From: Knoellia sp. S7-12 | GTDB lineage: Bacteria > Actinomycetota > Actinomycetes > Actinomycetales > Dermatophilaceae | Direction: 5' to 3' | DNA length: 64,000 nucleotides | Assembly: GCF_040518285.1 (NCBI RefSeq) | Contig: NZ_CP155449.1 | Span: forward strand, 868,001 to 932,000 | Shown here: in pieces, positions 43,818 through 52,611 of the stretch | Numbering within the stretch: the first letter of the stretch is position 1 | How the letters are laid out: the number at the start of each line of letters is the position of its first letter | Notes under the pieces: generated by a model | Told to the model about the DNA's origin: nothing | What the model saw: only the letters and a program-made list of their open reading frames with translations | The model's database searches: none | Program-made: the position numbers and the translations under genes

Positions 43818-44996
43818 TCACTTGTCGACGTCGCCGACGACGAAGAACGTCGAACCCAGGATCGCCACCATGTCGGAGACGAGCGTTCCCGGCAGCAGTT
43901 CGGTCAACACCTGCACGTTGTTGAACGACGCCGACCGCAGCTTGAGCCGCCACGGTGTCTTCTCGCCGCGAGACACGAGGAAGTAGCCGTTGAAGCCGAG
44001 TGGGTTCTCGGTCGCGACATAGGTCTCGCCCTCGGGCACCTTGAGCACCTTGGGCAGTCGCTGGTTCACCGGGCCGGCAGCCATCGACCCCAGGATCGAC
44101 AGGCAGTGCTCGACGAGATCGAGGCTGACGTGCACCTGCTCGAGCAGGACCTCGAGGCGTGACAGGCAGTCGCCAGCGGTGCGGGTCACGACCCGGCCGG
44201 GACCGCCCTCGCCGAACAGCTCGCCATAGGCGAGGTAGGGCGCGTCGCGTCTGAGGTCGATGTCCAGTCCCGAGGCGCGCGCGATCGGACCGGAGACTCC
44301 GTATGCCGCCACGGTCGCCGCATCGAGAACGCCCACCCCGCGGGTGCGTGCGTTGAGAATTTCGTTGCCCACGAGCATCGACTCGAGGTCGGGGAGTCGG
44401 CCGCGCACGGCCTGGACAGCGGAGTCGACGCGACCGAGCCACCCGGCGGGAACGTCCTCCTTCAGGCCGCCGACCCGGTTGAACATGTAGTGCATCCGCC
44501 CGCCCGACGCCTCCTCCATGACCGCCTGCAGCTCCTCGCGCTCACGGAACGCATAGAAGACAGGAGTGATCGCGCCGAGCTCGAGCGGATAGGAGCCGAG
44601 GAACATGAGGTGTGACAGGACGCGGTTGAGTTCGGCCAGCATCGTGCGCAGCCACACCGCTCGCTCGGGCACTTCCATGCCGAGCATCTCCTCGACCGCG
44701 AGGACGACGCCGAGCTCGTTGCTGAACGCTGACAGCCAGTCGTGCCGGTTGGCGAGCACGATGATCTGCCGGTAGTCCCGGACCTCGAACAGCTTCTCGG
44801 CGCCGCGGTGCATGTAGCCGATGATCGGCTCGGCGTGGATGATGCGCTCGCCGTCGAGGGTGAGGCGCAGGCGAAGGACGCCGTGTGTCGCCGGGTGCTG
44901 AGGGCCGATGTTGAGGACCATGTCGGCTGTGGCGAGCCCGCCCGCGCCGACAGCGACGGTGGTCGTCTGCGTGGGTGCGGGTGTCGGCTCAGGCAT
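43818..44996 (-). CDS. NuoD-like 49-kDa complex I subunit (lone copy)
   Basis: A protein of 392 residues. It carries [57 protein letters not shown] and [22 protein letters not shown], as in the NuoD/NDUFS2 subunit that lines the quinone site. The family length is usually a little greater, and the N-terminus here is Pro/Thr-rich. No other nuo gene is in the window. It overlaps by eight bases the MidA-like methyltransferase gene. It could serve in an alternative complex I form or hydrogenase-like complex. Confidence 0.85.
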   Translation of the reverse strand: MPEPTPAPTQTTTVAVGAGGLATADMVLNIGPQHPATHGVLRLRLTLDGERIIHAEPIIGYMHRGAEKLFEVRDYRQIIVLANRHDWLSAFSNELGVVLAVEEMLGMEVPERAVWLRTMLAELNRVLSHLMFLGSYPLELGAITPVFYAFREREELQAVMEEASGGRMHYMFNRVGGLKEDVPAGWLGRVDSAVQAVRGRLPDLESMLVGNEILNARTRGVGVLDAATVAAYGVSGPIARASGLDIDLRRDAPYLAYGELFGEGGPGRVVTRTAGDCLSRLEVLLEQVHVSLDLVEHCLSILGSMAAGPVNQRLPKVLKVPEGETYVATENPLGFNGYFLVSRGEKTPWRLKLRSASFNNVQVLTELLPGTLVSDMVAILGSTFFVVGDVDK

Positions 44997-45939
44997 GGCC
45001 CCGAGTATGCCGCGTCATCGCCCAGTGGAACCCGCCGAGTCCGTGCGGGTCAGTGAGCGCGGCGATCGTCGAGGCCCGGCCGAGCGCGTGCACGTAACCG
45101 AGCGGGTCCGCTGTGGCGCCAGCATGCTCGGGTGTCGCGGCGGTCAGTCCCAACCGATGGAAGAGCTCTCGCTGGGTGACGACCTCGTCGGCCCCGAGGG
45201 AGTCGGTCGCGACGTGGGCGGTGAGGTCACGCTGCCCGTCCGGGATCGCGTCGGTCAGGGTCCCTTCCCGGTATGCCGTGAGCGTGCCCTGCGTAGGTCG
45301 CGTCGCCTTCGTGTGTCCGTAGTCCACAGCGATGGTGACGCCGGTTCGGCTGCGGGACAACAGGTCTGCGAAGGCGATGTCTCTGCTCAGTCCGACTTCG
45401 ACCCGATTGCCCGGCTTCGCGGTCGGCCACCAGGTGTCGGCCCAGTCGCGGTCAGCGGTGCTCACCTCGTCACCGAGCGACTCAGCGCCGGCCGCGTTCA
45501 CGAGCACCCCACGCAGGACTCCGTCGTGGTCGACCTCTGCGATGGTGCACGGCACGACGTCCAGCCACTCATGGGCGAGCACGAGCGCGTCGATCTCGCG
45601 GAGGTCGTCCGGCAACTCGCCTCCACCGGGGGAGCGCAGCCACTCGACGCGCCGGGGCAGGTCCACCGGGCGCTCGACGATGTCGACCCCGACGAACTCG
45701 AGGTCCGGCCTCTTGTCGTGCAGGTGAGTCAGCAGCTCGCCGCGCCCGCACGCAAGGTCGACCACCCGGCATACGCCGGCTTGGTCGGCAAGGCTCGCGA
45801 CGACCTCGGCGAGGACGGCACCCAGCCCTCCGTGAGCCGACGTCGTGAAGTGTCCCGCGGGACCCTCGGCGCGACGATAGAACCCGTTCGGCCCATAGAG
45901 CGCGTCCCACCACGCGTCACGCCACGGTCGAGGACTCAC
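44989..45939 (-). CDS. MidA/NDUFAF7-like SAM-dependent methyltransferase
   Basis: A protein of 316 residues of the DUF185 type. The N-terminal [24 protein letters not shown] region and the SAM-binding part [30 protein letters not shown] are clear, with [21 protein letters not shown] and TLTAYREG following, all as in MidA. In eukaryotes NDUFAF7 methylates an arginine of NDUFS2, the homologue of NuoD. Here the gene directly precedes a nuoD-like gene with overlap. A TAGGTT box six bases before the GTG suggests a leaderless operon. Confidence 0.83.
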   Translation of the reverse strand: MSPRPWRDAWWDALYGPNGFYRRAEGPAGHFTTSAHGGLGAVLAEVVASLADQAGVCRVVDLACGRGELLTHLHDKRPDLEFVGVDIVERPVDLPRRVEWLRSPGGGELPDDLREIDALVLAHEWLDVVPCTIAEVDHDGVLRGVLVNAAGAESLGDEVSTADRDWADTWWPTAKPGNRVEVGLSRDIAFADLLSRSRTGVTIAVDYGHTKATRPTQGTLTAYREGTLTDAIPDGQRDLTAHVATDSLGADEVVTQRELFHRLGLTAATPEHAGATADPLGYVHALGRASTIAALTDPHGLGGFHWAMTRHTRGHA

Positions 45940-45945
45940 CCCCGC

Positions 45946-45951
45946 AACCTA
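45946..45951 (-). promoter_or_regulatory. -10 box TAGGTT of the MidA-like/nuoD operon
   Basis: TAGGTT on the minus strand lies six bases before the GTG at 45939, indicating a leaderless transcript. Confidence 0.55.
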
Positions 45952-45982
45952 CGACAGCTAATCCATTCGCGTCCGAGCCGGC

Positions 45983-46504
45983 ATGGAGGCAAACTCGACG
46001 CACGTGAACCCCTTGACCGAGAACGAGATTCGCAGCAGCTTCGTCAACGCCTCCAAGCGGGAGGTGGCGCAGGCGAGCCTTCCCGACCTGAGCGCGCTCG
46101 ACTGGGAGCGCCTCGAGTACCTCGGGTGGCGGGACAGCAAGCGGCCGCTGGGCTATGCCGTCGTCGTGATCGACGATGTGCCGAGAGGCATCATCCTGCG
46201 CGCTGCACCACCGGCGAGTGCGCTGGGAGGTCGGCGTCGGAGCGCGATCTGCGCGTGGTGCGAGGACCCGATCGAGACCAAGGATGTCAGCCTGTATGTC
46301 GCCAAGAGGGGCGGCGCCGCGGGCCGCAACGGCGACACGATCGGCACGCTGATCTGCACCGAGTTCGCCTGCTCGAGCAACGTGCGACGCAAGCCCACGT
46401 TCACCGAGCTCGGCTCCGACGAACCGTCCGCCCGCGAGGAGTTCATCGAGCGCCGAGTCGCCGGAGTACAAAGCCGCTCGACCAAGTTCGTCGCAGCCAT
46501 CTGA
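45983..46504 (+). CDS. FBP-domain (EF-G-binding, FusB-like) zinc protein
   Basis: A protein of 173 residues. It begins PLTENEIRSSFVNASKREVAQASLPDL, typical of FBP domains, and the C-terminal half has two cysteine pairs, AICAWCEDP and ICTEFACSSN, which in FusB/FusC form a zinc finger that contacts elongation factor G. FusB frees EF-G from fusidic-acid-stalled ribosomes; in soil actinobacteria the family is common and its role is not established. The gene is divergent from the methyltransferase and ends in a strong hairpin. Confidence 0.8.
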   Translation: MEANSTHVNPLTENEIRSSFVNASKREVAQASLPDLSALDWERLEYLGWRDSKRPLGYAVVVIDDVPRGIILRAAPPASALGGRRRSAICAWCEDPIETKDVSLYVAKRGGAAGRNGDTIGTLICTEFACSSNVRRKPTFTELGSDEPSAREEFIERRVAGVQSRSTKFVAAI

Positions 46505-46518
46505 CCCCGCCTTCAACC

Positions 46519-46570
46519 CGCCTTGTGTGCCTGTGGGGACGCTCTGGCGTCCTCACAGACACACAAGGCG
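46519..46570 (+). repeat. GCCTTGTGTGCC hairpin, copy 1 (terminator-like)
   Basis: A 24-bp stem with two G-U pairs (46519-46542 and 46547-46570) and a four-base loop. Its outer part is GCCTTGTGTGCC/GACACACAAGGC. A closely related hairpin lies at 47545-47594, after the next gene. Confidence 0.75.
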
Positions 46571-46635
46571 AGGTCGGCTGCCGGGTCTGTGGATGACCCA
46601 ACGGCGTATTTCAAGAAGTTGGGCAGCATCGACCC

Positions 46636-47559
46636 ATGCCCCCCATCCCTGAGCCCGTGCTGAAGCTCGCGAATGGCCAACGTGGCCTCGTTGCGCGCCG
46701 CCAGCTGGGTGCTGCACGAGTCACAAAGAGCAGTGTGCTCGCTCAGCTGACTGCTGGACGGTGGATGGAGCGGAGTTCTGTGGTCGTCAGCACGTTCACG
46801 GGGGAGCTCACACGGGAGCAGCGTGCGTGGCTGGGCGTACTCCATGCTGGGCCGCCGGCGATCGTCGGTGGCTACACCGCGCTGGAGATTCACGGGCTGA
46901 AGAACTGGCACCGTGACGACGTCACGATCTTGGTGGACGACGAGGAACACCTCGATCCACTCGACGGCATCGACTGGTTCCGCACACGTCGACCGCTCGA
47001 CCTGTGGCACTCCAAGAAGCACGAACTTCCCATGGCCAGGGTGGAGCCAGCGGCATTGGTGTGTGCGGCATACGAGCCGTCGTGGCGCACAGCCCAGGGT
47101 CTGTTGGCGGCGGTGGTGCAGCAGCGCCTCACAACCCCAGCAGATTTGCGTGAGCAGATGGAACGGATGAAGCCTCTCTGTCGCGCGCCACAGTTTCGAG
47201 TCCTGCTGACGGACTTCGAGGGTGGCGCTCAGTCAGTGGCCGAAGTTGACGTCAAGCGGATGTGCCTTGACTACGGCTTGCCGCTGCCGAACCGACAGAA
47301 GCGCCGCAAGGATCGAGCGGGGAAGTGGCGCTACACCGACTGTGAGTGGGATCTCCCAGACGGCAGGGTTCTGGTGCTCGAGATCGATGGGGCGTTCCAC
47401 ATGGAGGTGGAGCACTGGGAAGACGACATCCAGCGGCAACGGGGCCTGACCACGCCCGGCCGCATCATCGTTCGAGGGACGGCGCGCGAGGTCAGGGACG
47501 AGCCGTTTCAGCTCGCGGCGGACCTCAGAGCCCTCGGACTCGGCGCCTTGTGTGCCTGA
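46636..47559 (+). CDS. DUF559-type endonuclease-like protein with an AbiEi-like N-terminus
   Basis: A protein of 307 residues of a group that is abundant in actinobacteria. The N-terminal 90 residues (QRGLVARRQLGAARVTKSSVLAQLTAGRW) look like the winged-helix of AbiEi-type antitoxins. The C-terminal part has DCEWDLPDGRVLVLEIDGAFH followed by EDDIQRQR, a PD-(D/E)xK-like core of the VSR/DUF559 type. Its role is unknown. The last codons and stop lie within the left arm of a hairpin repeat. No toxin partner is adjacent, so a toxin-antitoxin role is not supported. Confidence 0.72.
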   Translation: MPPIPEPVLKLANGQRGLVARRQLGAARVTKSSVLAQLTAGRWMERSSVVVSTFTGELTREQRAWLGVLHAGPPAIVGGYTALEIHGLKNWHRDDVTILVDDEEHLDPLDGIDWFRTRRPLDLWHSKKHELPMARVEPAALVCAAYEPSWRTAQGLLAAVVQQRLTTPADLREQMERMKPLCRAPQFRVLLTDFEGGAQSVAEVDVKRMCLDYGLPLPNRQKRRKDRAGKWRYTDCEWDLPDGRVLVLEIDGAFHMEVEHWEDDIQRQRGLTTPGRIIVRGTAREVRDEPFQLAADLRALGLGALCA

Positions 47560-47594
47560 GGGGACGTCAGAGCGTCCCGTGGGGCACACAAGGC
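47545..47594 (+). repeat. GCCTTGTGTGCC hairpin, copy 2
   Basis: Arms at 47545-47566 and 47573-47594 share GCCTTGTGTGCC and GGCACACAAGGC at the base and GGGACG/CGTCCC at the top, with a four-base bulge between. The left arm encodes the last residues and TGA of the upstream gene. A TAGGTT promoter box begins two bases after it. Confidence 0.75.
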
Positions 47595-47595
47595 T

Positions 47596-47601
47596 TAGGT
47601 T
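47596..47601 (+). promoter_or_regulatory. -10 box TAGGTT of the DUF2520-pan-nad operon
   Basis: TAGGTT lies six bases before the GTG at 47608, indicating a leaderless transcript. Confidence 0.55.
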
Positions 47602-47607
47602 TGGTGC

Positions 47608-48495
47608 GTGACTCATCCAGCCCGCCTCTCCATCGGCGTCATCGGCGCCGGTCGCGTCGGCGCCGTGCTGGGTGCCGCTCTCGCCCGCGCTGGCCACCAC
47701 GTCCATGCCGTGTATGCCGTGAGCGACGAGAGCCGTGAACGTGCGGCAGCGCTCCTCCCGGGTGTTCCGGTCAAGGACATCCCCGGTGTCATCGACGGCG
47801 CCGACCTCGTGCTGCTCGCGGTCCCGGATGAGGCCCTCGCCGAACTCGTCGTCGGGTTGGCCGCGACCGACACGTGGCAGGCGGGGCAGATCGTCGTGCA
47901 CACGAGCGGCCGCTACGGGACTGACATCCTGCGACCGGCCCTGAGCGCCCACATCCTGCCTGTCGCGATCCACCCCGCGATGACCTTCACCGGGACTGCG
48001 CTCGACCTGGGCCGGCTCGCGGACTGTGCGTTCGGGGTCACGGGTCCTGATGTGTTGCGCCCCCTGGCTGAGGCCCTCGTCGTCGAGATGGGGGGTGAGC
48101 CGGTGTGGGTCGATGAGGACCAACGGGCTGCCTATCACGCAGGACTGGCCCACGGTTCGAACCATCTCGTCACCCTCATCGCCGAAGCGATGGAGGTCCT
48201 CGGGGCCGCTGGAGTGGAGGAGCCACGGGCCGTGCTTGGCCCACTCGTCCGGGCCGCGCTCGACAACGCTCTGCGTCTCGGTGACGCAGCGCTCACTGGG
48301 CCCGTGGCCCGCGGCGATGTGAGTACCGTGGGCACGCACCTTCGTGAGCTGGAGCGGATCTCGCCCGAGATCAGGACGACCTATGTCGCCCTGGCTCGCG
48401 CCACCGCGGTGCGTGCACTCGAGAGCGGTCGGCTCCAACCATCGGCCGCCGAACCTCTCCTCGACACCCTCGCCGACCAGGAGCCCACGTCTTGA
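47608..48495 (+). CDS. Rossmann-like and DUF2520 domain oxidoreductase
   Basis: A protein of 295 residues. The nucleotide loop VIGAGRVGAVLGAALARAGHHV and the later VLLAVPDEALAELV form the NAD(P)-binding half; the C-terminal DUF2520 part has AYHAGLAHGSNHLVTLIAEAMEVL and PLVRAALDNALRLGDAALTGPVARGD. The architecture resembles 6-phosphogluconate dehydrogenase and ketopantoate reductase relatives. It is translated with panC (TTGA overlap), so a ketopantoate-related step is an attractive but unproven guess. Confidence 0.82.
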   Translation: MTHPARLSIGVIGAGRVGAVLGAALARAGHHVHAVYAVSDESRERAAALLPGVPVKDIPGVIDGADLVLLAVPDEALAELVVGLAATDTWQAGQIVVHTSGRYGTDILRPALSAHILPVAIHPAMTFTGTALDLGRLADCAFGVTGPDVLRPLAEALVVEMGGEPVWVDEDQRAAYHAGLAHGSNHLVTLIAEAMEVLGAAGVEEPRAVLGPLVRAALDNALRLGDAALTGPVARGDVSTVGTHLRELERISPEIRTTYVALARATAVRALESGRLQPSAAEPLLDTLADQEPTS

Positions 48496-49478
48496 CGCAA
48501 GCCGAACTGAACGGAAACGCCACTGTGACAACGGTCGTCGCGAGCACCCGTGACGAGCTGCGCGAGGCGCGCGCCGCACTGGCAGGGTCCGACGTCGCCG
48601 TCGTCATGACGATGGGTGCCCTCCACGAAGGTCACGCCCAGCTGTTGCGCGAGGCCCGTCGATCGGCCGACCACCTCATCCTCACGATCTTCCTCAACCC
48701 GCTGCAGTTCGGGCCCAAGGAAGACCTGTCGCGCTACCCACGCACCTTCGACGACGACCTTCGGATCGCCACGGCCGAGGGCGTCGACATCGTCTTCGCG
48801 CCCACTCCAGATGTCGTCTATCCCGAGGGCGACCCCGGCGTGCGCGTCTCGGCCGGCCCTCTCGGTGACGTCCTTGAGGGCAAGTCCCGCCCGGGGCACT
48901 TCGACGGGGTTCTCACAGTCGTCGGCAAGCTGCTCCACCTCACCGGTGCCACGCGGGCCTTCTTTGGCCAGAAGGACGCCCAGCAGCTCCTGCTCATCCG
49001 TCGCATGGCCCGCGACCTCGACTTCCCCGTCGACGTGGTGTCGGTCCCGACCGTCCGCGAGGACGACGGCCTTGCTCTGAGCAGCCGCAACATGTATCTC
49101 ACCGACTCCGACCGTGAGGTCGCCCTCTGCCTGAGCCGCGCACTCACCGCAGGAGCCGATGCGTCGGCATACGGTCCGTCCGCGATTCGCCGAGCGGCCC
49201 GCGAGATCCTCGTGGAGGAGCCGCTCGCCCTCGTGGACTACCTCGTCCTCGTCCACCCGAGCACCTTGCAGGACGTCCCCGAGTGGTACCGCGGGGAGGC
49301 GCTCCTCGCGATCGCCGCCCGCGTCGGCACGACCCGGCTGATCGACAACACCCCGATCCTCGTGGGCCCCGGGGGTGGGAGACTCGATGTCTTCTCGCAG
49401 CCTGTCACCCCGGGCATTCCCGCTCGCCCGGCCGACTCAACCGGCATGAGAACTGGCACGAACCAGGAGCCCTTGTGA
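48492..49478 (+). CDS. panC: Pantothenate synthetase
   Basis: A protein of 328 residues that joins pantoate and beta-alanine with ATP. The HIGH-like motif is [17 protein letters not shown], the substrate loop is [18 protein letters not shown], and [14 protein letters not shown], then [13 protein letters not shown], complete the active site. A TTG start overlaps the upstream stop as TTGA; a GTG at 48525 could be used instead. The C-terminal 40 residues extend beyond the E. coli enzyme and are Pro/Gly-rich. The stop shares two bases with the codon preceding the panD ATG. Confidence 0.94.
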   Translation: MTQAELNGNATVTTVVASTRDELREARAALAGSDVAVVMTMGALHEGHAQLLREARRSADHLILTIFLNPLQFGPKEDLSRYPRTFDDDLRIATAEGVDIVFAPTPDVVYPEGDPGVRVSAGPLGDVLEGKSRPGHFDGVLTVVGKLLHLTGATRAFFGQKDAQQLLLIRRMARDLDFPVDVVSVPTVREDDGLALSSRNMYLTDSDREVALCLSRALTAGADASAYGPSAIRRAAREILVEEPLALVDYLVLVHPSTLQDVPEWYRGEALLAIAARVGTTRLIDNTPILVGPGGGRLDVFSQPVTPGIPARPADSTGMRTGTNQEPL

Positions 49479-49903
49479 TGTACCGCTACATGCTGCACAG
49501 CAAGATCCACCGCGCGACGGTGACGCAGGCCGACCTGCACTACGTCGGCTCGTTGACGATCGACCTGGACCTCATGGAGGCCGCAGACCTGCTGCCCGGT
49601 CAGCAGGTTGACGTGGTCGACGTCGACAACGGCAACCGCCTCACGACCTACGCCATCGAGGGCGAGCGCGGCTCCGGAATCGTCTGCATCAACGGTGCGG
49701 CGGCCCGGCTCATCTCGCCCGGCGACACCGTCATCATCATCGCCTACGCCTCCATGTCAGACGAGGATGCGCGGGCTCATGACCCGCACGTGGTCTTCGT
49801 GGACAAGGACAACAGGATCGTCGAAGTGGGCGACGACGGTGGCGACGTTCCTGAGGGCTTCGGGCTCAGGACGTCGGCCGTGACGAAGCGCTCACACGGG
49901 TGA
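49478..49903 (+). CDS. panD: Aspartate 1-decarboxylase (pyruvoyl enzyme)
   Basis: A protein of 141 residues that makes beta-alanine from L-aspartate. It is processed between Gly24 and Ser25 ([10 protein letters not shown]) to form the pyruvoyl group; Lys9, Tyr22 and the surrounding motifs are intact. Later [20 protein letters not shown] is typical. AGGAG lies eight bases upstream of the ATG, which overlaps the panC stop. The next gene, nadB, uses the same substrate, and its GTG overlaps the panD stop. Confidence 0.95.
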   Translation: MYRYMLHSKIHRATVTQADLHYVGSLTIDLDLMEAADLLPGQQVDVVDVDNGNRLTTYAIEGERGSGIVCINGAAARLISPGDTVIIIAYASMSDEDARAHDPHVVFVDKDNRIVEVGDDGGDVPEGFGLRTSAVTKRSHG

Positions 49904-51636
49904 GTGCGACTCCGACAGGGGACGCCGGTATGCCTGGTGTTCCGGTCGACGTGCGGCTTCCGCGCGCGCTCGCTGCACCGGCTCCCGGCTGGACGACGTC
50001 CGCTGACGTCATCGTCGTCGGATCGGGCATCGCCGGGCTGACGTGCGCGCTCCGGTTGAGGGAGCGCGTCGACAGGGTCCTCCTCGTGACCAAGACGGTC
50101 CTCGACGAGGGTTCGACCGCGTGGGCCCAGGGCGGCATCGCGGCCGCACTCCACCCCGAGGACTCTGCCGACGAGCACCTCGAGGACACCCTCGTGGCCG
50201 GGGTCGGGTTGTGTGACCGCGAGGCCGTGGAGGCCCTCGTCACCGAAGGCCCCAAGCGGGTCCGACAGCTCGTTGCGCTCGGCGCGGAGTTCGATCGTGA
50301 TGCCGAGGGCGAGATCAAGCTGACCCGCGAGGGCGGGCATCACCGCGATCGCATCGCTCACGCCGGCGGCGACGCCACCGGTCGCGAGATCTCGCGCGCT
50401 CTCATCGCCGCCCTCGACCGGGTGCGTCACGACCCGGGCATCGAGGTCGTCGAGCACGCCCTCGTCGTCGACCTCCTCCAGGACGGTGCTGCCGATGAAG
50501 CCCCCGTCATCGGCGTGACCCTCCACGTCATCGGTGAGGGACAGCTGGACGGTGTCGGCGCGGCCTACGCCCGTGCCGTTGTCCTGGCCACCGGTGGGCT
50601 CGGCCAGATCTACACCTCCACGACCAACCCGCCCGTCGCGACCGGCGACGGGATGGCGGCGGCGCTGCGTGCGGGTGCGCGCATGACCGACCTCGAATTC
50701 ATCCAGTTCCACCCGACCGTGCTCTTCCTCGGTGAGGGTTCGACGGGGCAGCAGCCACTCATCTCGGAGGCCGTGCGCGGCGAGGGTGCGTTCCTCGTCG
50801 ATGGTGCCGGTGCTCGCATCATGGAGGGTCGACACGAGCTGGCCGACCTTGCGCCACGTGACGTCGTGGCCCGCGCCATCCTCGAGACGATGCGTGACCA
50901 GGACACCGACCACGTCTTCCTCGACGCCCGGCACCTCGGTGCGAAGTTCCTCGAGGAGCGCTTCCCGTCCATCATGGCGTCGTGTCGCTCGCTGGGTTTC
51001 GACCCGGCCACCGACCTGCTGCCGGTCGCCCCGGCGCAGCACTACGCCTCGGGTGGGATCGAGACCGATCTGCGTGGTCGCTCGTCGCTGCCCGGGCTCT
51101 ATGCCTGCGGCGAGTGCTCCTGCACCGGCGTCCACGGTGCCAACCGCCTCGCCTCCAACAGCCTCCTCGAAGGCCTTGTCTTCGCGAGCCGCATCGCCTC
51201 CGACATCCCCGCCCGGATCACCGAGGGTGAGCTGCCCGAGCCGAAGCCATTGGCGCCGATGCATGCCGGTGGCCCCGATGCCGGGCCGGGTGCGCTGCTC
51301 GACAATTCGCAGCGGCTCACGGTGCAGCGGGCGATGACGAACGGCTCCGGGCCGGTGCGCTCGGCCGAGTCGACCGCAGCCACCGCTGCTGCGCTCGGTG
51401 ACCTCGCCGCGTTGCCGCCGACGACCGCCGAGCCGGGACCCAAGACCTGGGAGACCACCAACTTGCTGCATCTCGGGCAGGCCCTCACCGAGCTGGCCCA
51501 CCGCCGCGCAGAGACCCGTGGCGGCCATGTGCGTTCTGACTTCCCCGAGCGTGACGACGCGCGTTGGCTCGTCCGCCAGAGTGTGGTCGTGTCGCCTGAT
51601 CGTTCCCTCACCGTGACCGAACGGAGTATGCCGTGA
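49900..51636 (+). CDS. nadB: L-aspartate oxidase
   Basis: A protein of 578 residues, FAD-dependent, that oxidises aspartate to iminoaspartate for quinolinate synthesis. The FAD loop is [15 protein letters not shown], followed by [20 protein letters not shown] and [31 protein letters not shown] and the active-site region [20 protein letters not shown] are also present. The C-terminal helical domain continues to the end with no sign of truncation. The usual partner nadA is not seen nearby. Its start overlaps panD and its stop overlaps nadC. Confidence 0.94.
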   Translation: MSATPTGDAGMPGVPVDVRLPRALAAPAPGWTTSADVIVVGSGIAGLTCALRLRERVDRVLLVTKTVLDEGSTAWAQGGIAAALHPEDSADEHLEDTLVAGVGLCDREAVEALVTEGPKRVRQLVALGAEFDRDAEGEIKLTREGGHHRDRIAHAGGDATGREISRALIAALDRVRHDPGIEVVEHALVVDLLQDGAADEAPVIGVTLHVIGEGQLDGVGAAYARAVVLATGGLGQIYTSTTNPPVATGDGMAAALRAGARMTDLEFIQFHPTVLFLGEGSTGQQPLISEAVRGEGAFLVDGAGARIMEGRHELADLAPRDVVARAILETMRDQDTDHVFLDARHLGAKFLEERFPSIMASCRSLGFDPATDLLPVAPAQHYASGGIETDLRGRSSLPGLYACGECSCTGVHGANRLASNSLLEGLVFASRIASDIPARITEGELPEPKPLAPMHAGGPDAGPGALLDNSQRLTVQRAMTNGSGPVRSAESTAATAAALGDLAALPPTTAEPGPKTWETTNLLHLGQALTELAHRRAETRGGHVRSDFPERDDARWLVRQSVVVSPDRSLTVTERSMP

Positions 51637-52526
51637 GCTCGCCCTCGTCATCCGACCTCGCCTTCCCGACCGAGGACGCCCGTCGGGTCATCACCGGTGC
51701 ACTCGACGAGGACCTCGGTGGTCCCGACGGGGTCGACGTGACAACGACCGCGACGATCCCCGAGTCGCAGGCAACGCGAGCCGCGATCGTGGCCCGTGAG
51801 GATGGCGTGGTGGCTGGTGTCGACGTCATCGCCCTGACCTTTGACGAGGTCGCTCGACGGCTCGGAGCGGACCCGATCGCTTTGGCCGTGAAGATGGTTG
51901 ACGGCGACCGAGTCGTGCGCGGCGACGTCATCGCCGAACTCTCCGGGTCGACCCGCGTGACCCTCACGGGTGAGCGCACGGTCCTCAACGTCCTCTGCCG
52001 CCTCTCGGGCATCGCCACGCACACGCGCCGTTGGGCCGACGTCCTCGAGGGGTCTGGCGCAACCGTTCTCGACACCCGCAAGACGACTCCGGGACTGCGC
52101 GCCCTCGAGAAGTTCGCCGTGCGAGCAGGCGGTGGCACCAACAAGCGCATGGGCCTGCACGACGTCGCAATGATCAAGGACAACCACAAGCTGGCCGCTG
52201 GAAGTCTTGGGGCGGCATACGCCGCTGTGCGTCAGCAGTTCCCGGAGGTTCCGGTCCAGGTCGAGGTGACCACGACGGAAGAGGCTCTCGAGTCAGTCAA
52301 GGCCGGGGCGCGGTTCCTGTTGTGCGACAACATGTCCACGCAACTCCTGCGGGCGACGGTGGAGGCGGTGCGCGCGACCGGTGAGAGCGTCGAGCTCGAG
52401 GCGACCGGTGGGCTGACCCTTGAGGTGGCGGCGGACTATGCCGCGACGGGGGTCGACTATCTCAGTGTCGGCGGCCTGACCCACTCGTCGCCGATCCTCG
52501 ACCTCGCCCTCGACCTCCGTCCCTAA
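51633..52526 (+). CDS. nadC: Nicotinate-nucleotide pyrophosphorylase (carboxylating)
   Basis: A protein of 297 residues that converts quinolinate and PRPP to nicotinate mononucleotide. It has EDLGGPDGVDVTT, the Arg/Lys motif TRKTTPGLRALEKFAV, RMGLHDVAMIKDNH and ELEATGGLTLEVAADYAATGVDYLSVGGLTHS, all complete. The start overlaps nadB. The stop TAA (52524-52526) lies inside the left arm of a hairpin repeat and arises from a G-to-T difference from the repeat consensus, so the repeat defines the C-terminus. Confidence 0.95.
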   Translation: MSSPSSSDLAFPTEDARRVITGALDEDLGGPDGVDVTTTATIPESQATRAAIVAREDGVVAGVDVIALTFDEVARRLGADPIALAVKMVDGDRVVRGDVIAELSGSTRVTLTGERTVLNVLCRLSGIATHTRRWADVLEGSGATVLDTRKTTPGLRALEKFAVRAGGGTNKRMGLHDVAMIKDNHKLAAGSLGAAYAAVRQQFPEVPVQVEVTTTEEALESVKAGARFLLCDNMSTQLLRATVEAVRATGESVELEATGGLTLEVAADYAATGVDYLSVGGLTHSSPILDLALDLRP

Positions 52527-52604
52527 CTCGCCAATTCCTCCCCTCCGGGACAGACACGCCGTGTGTGTCGCGTCCCGCGGAGGAGGAATTGGCGAGTTCG
52601 GGAC
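52519..52604. repeat. GTCCCGAACTCGCC hairpin element, copy 2, at the nadC 3' end
   Basis: Outer arms of about 23 bases (52519-52541 and 52582-52604) pair with a single mismatch at the nadC stop. An inner stem (GGGAC/GTCCC and GACAC/GTGTC) fills the middle. It lies between convergent genes and may act as a bidirectional terminator. Copy 1 is inside tilS. Confidence 0.85.
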
Positions 52605-52611
52605 AGCTGGG

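Noticed and set aside
46636..47559. DUF559/AbiEi-like protein as half of a toxin-antitoxin pair
   Set aside because: No AbiEii-type nucleotidyltransferase or other toxin gene is adjacent.
49777..51651. A 624-codon minus-strand frame opposite nadB
   Set aside because: Shadow of nadB and panD; no recognisable domain.
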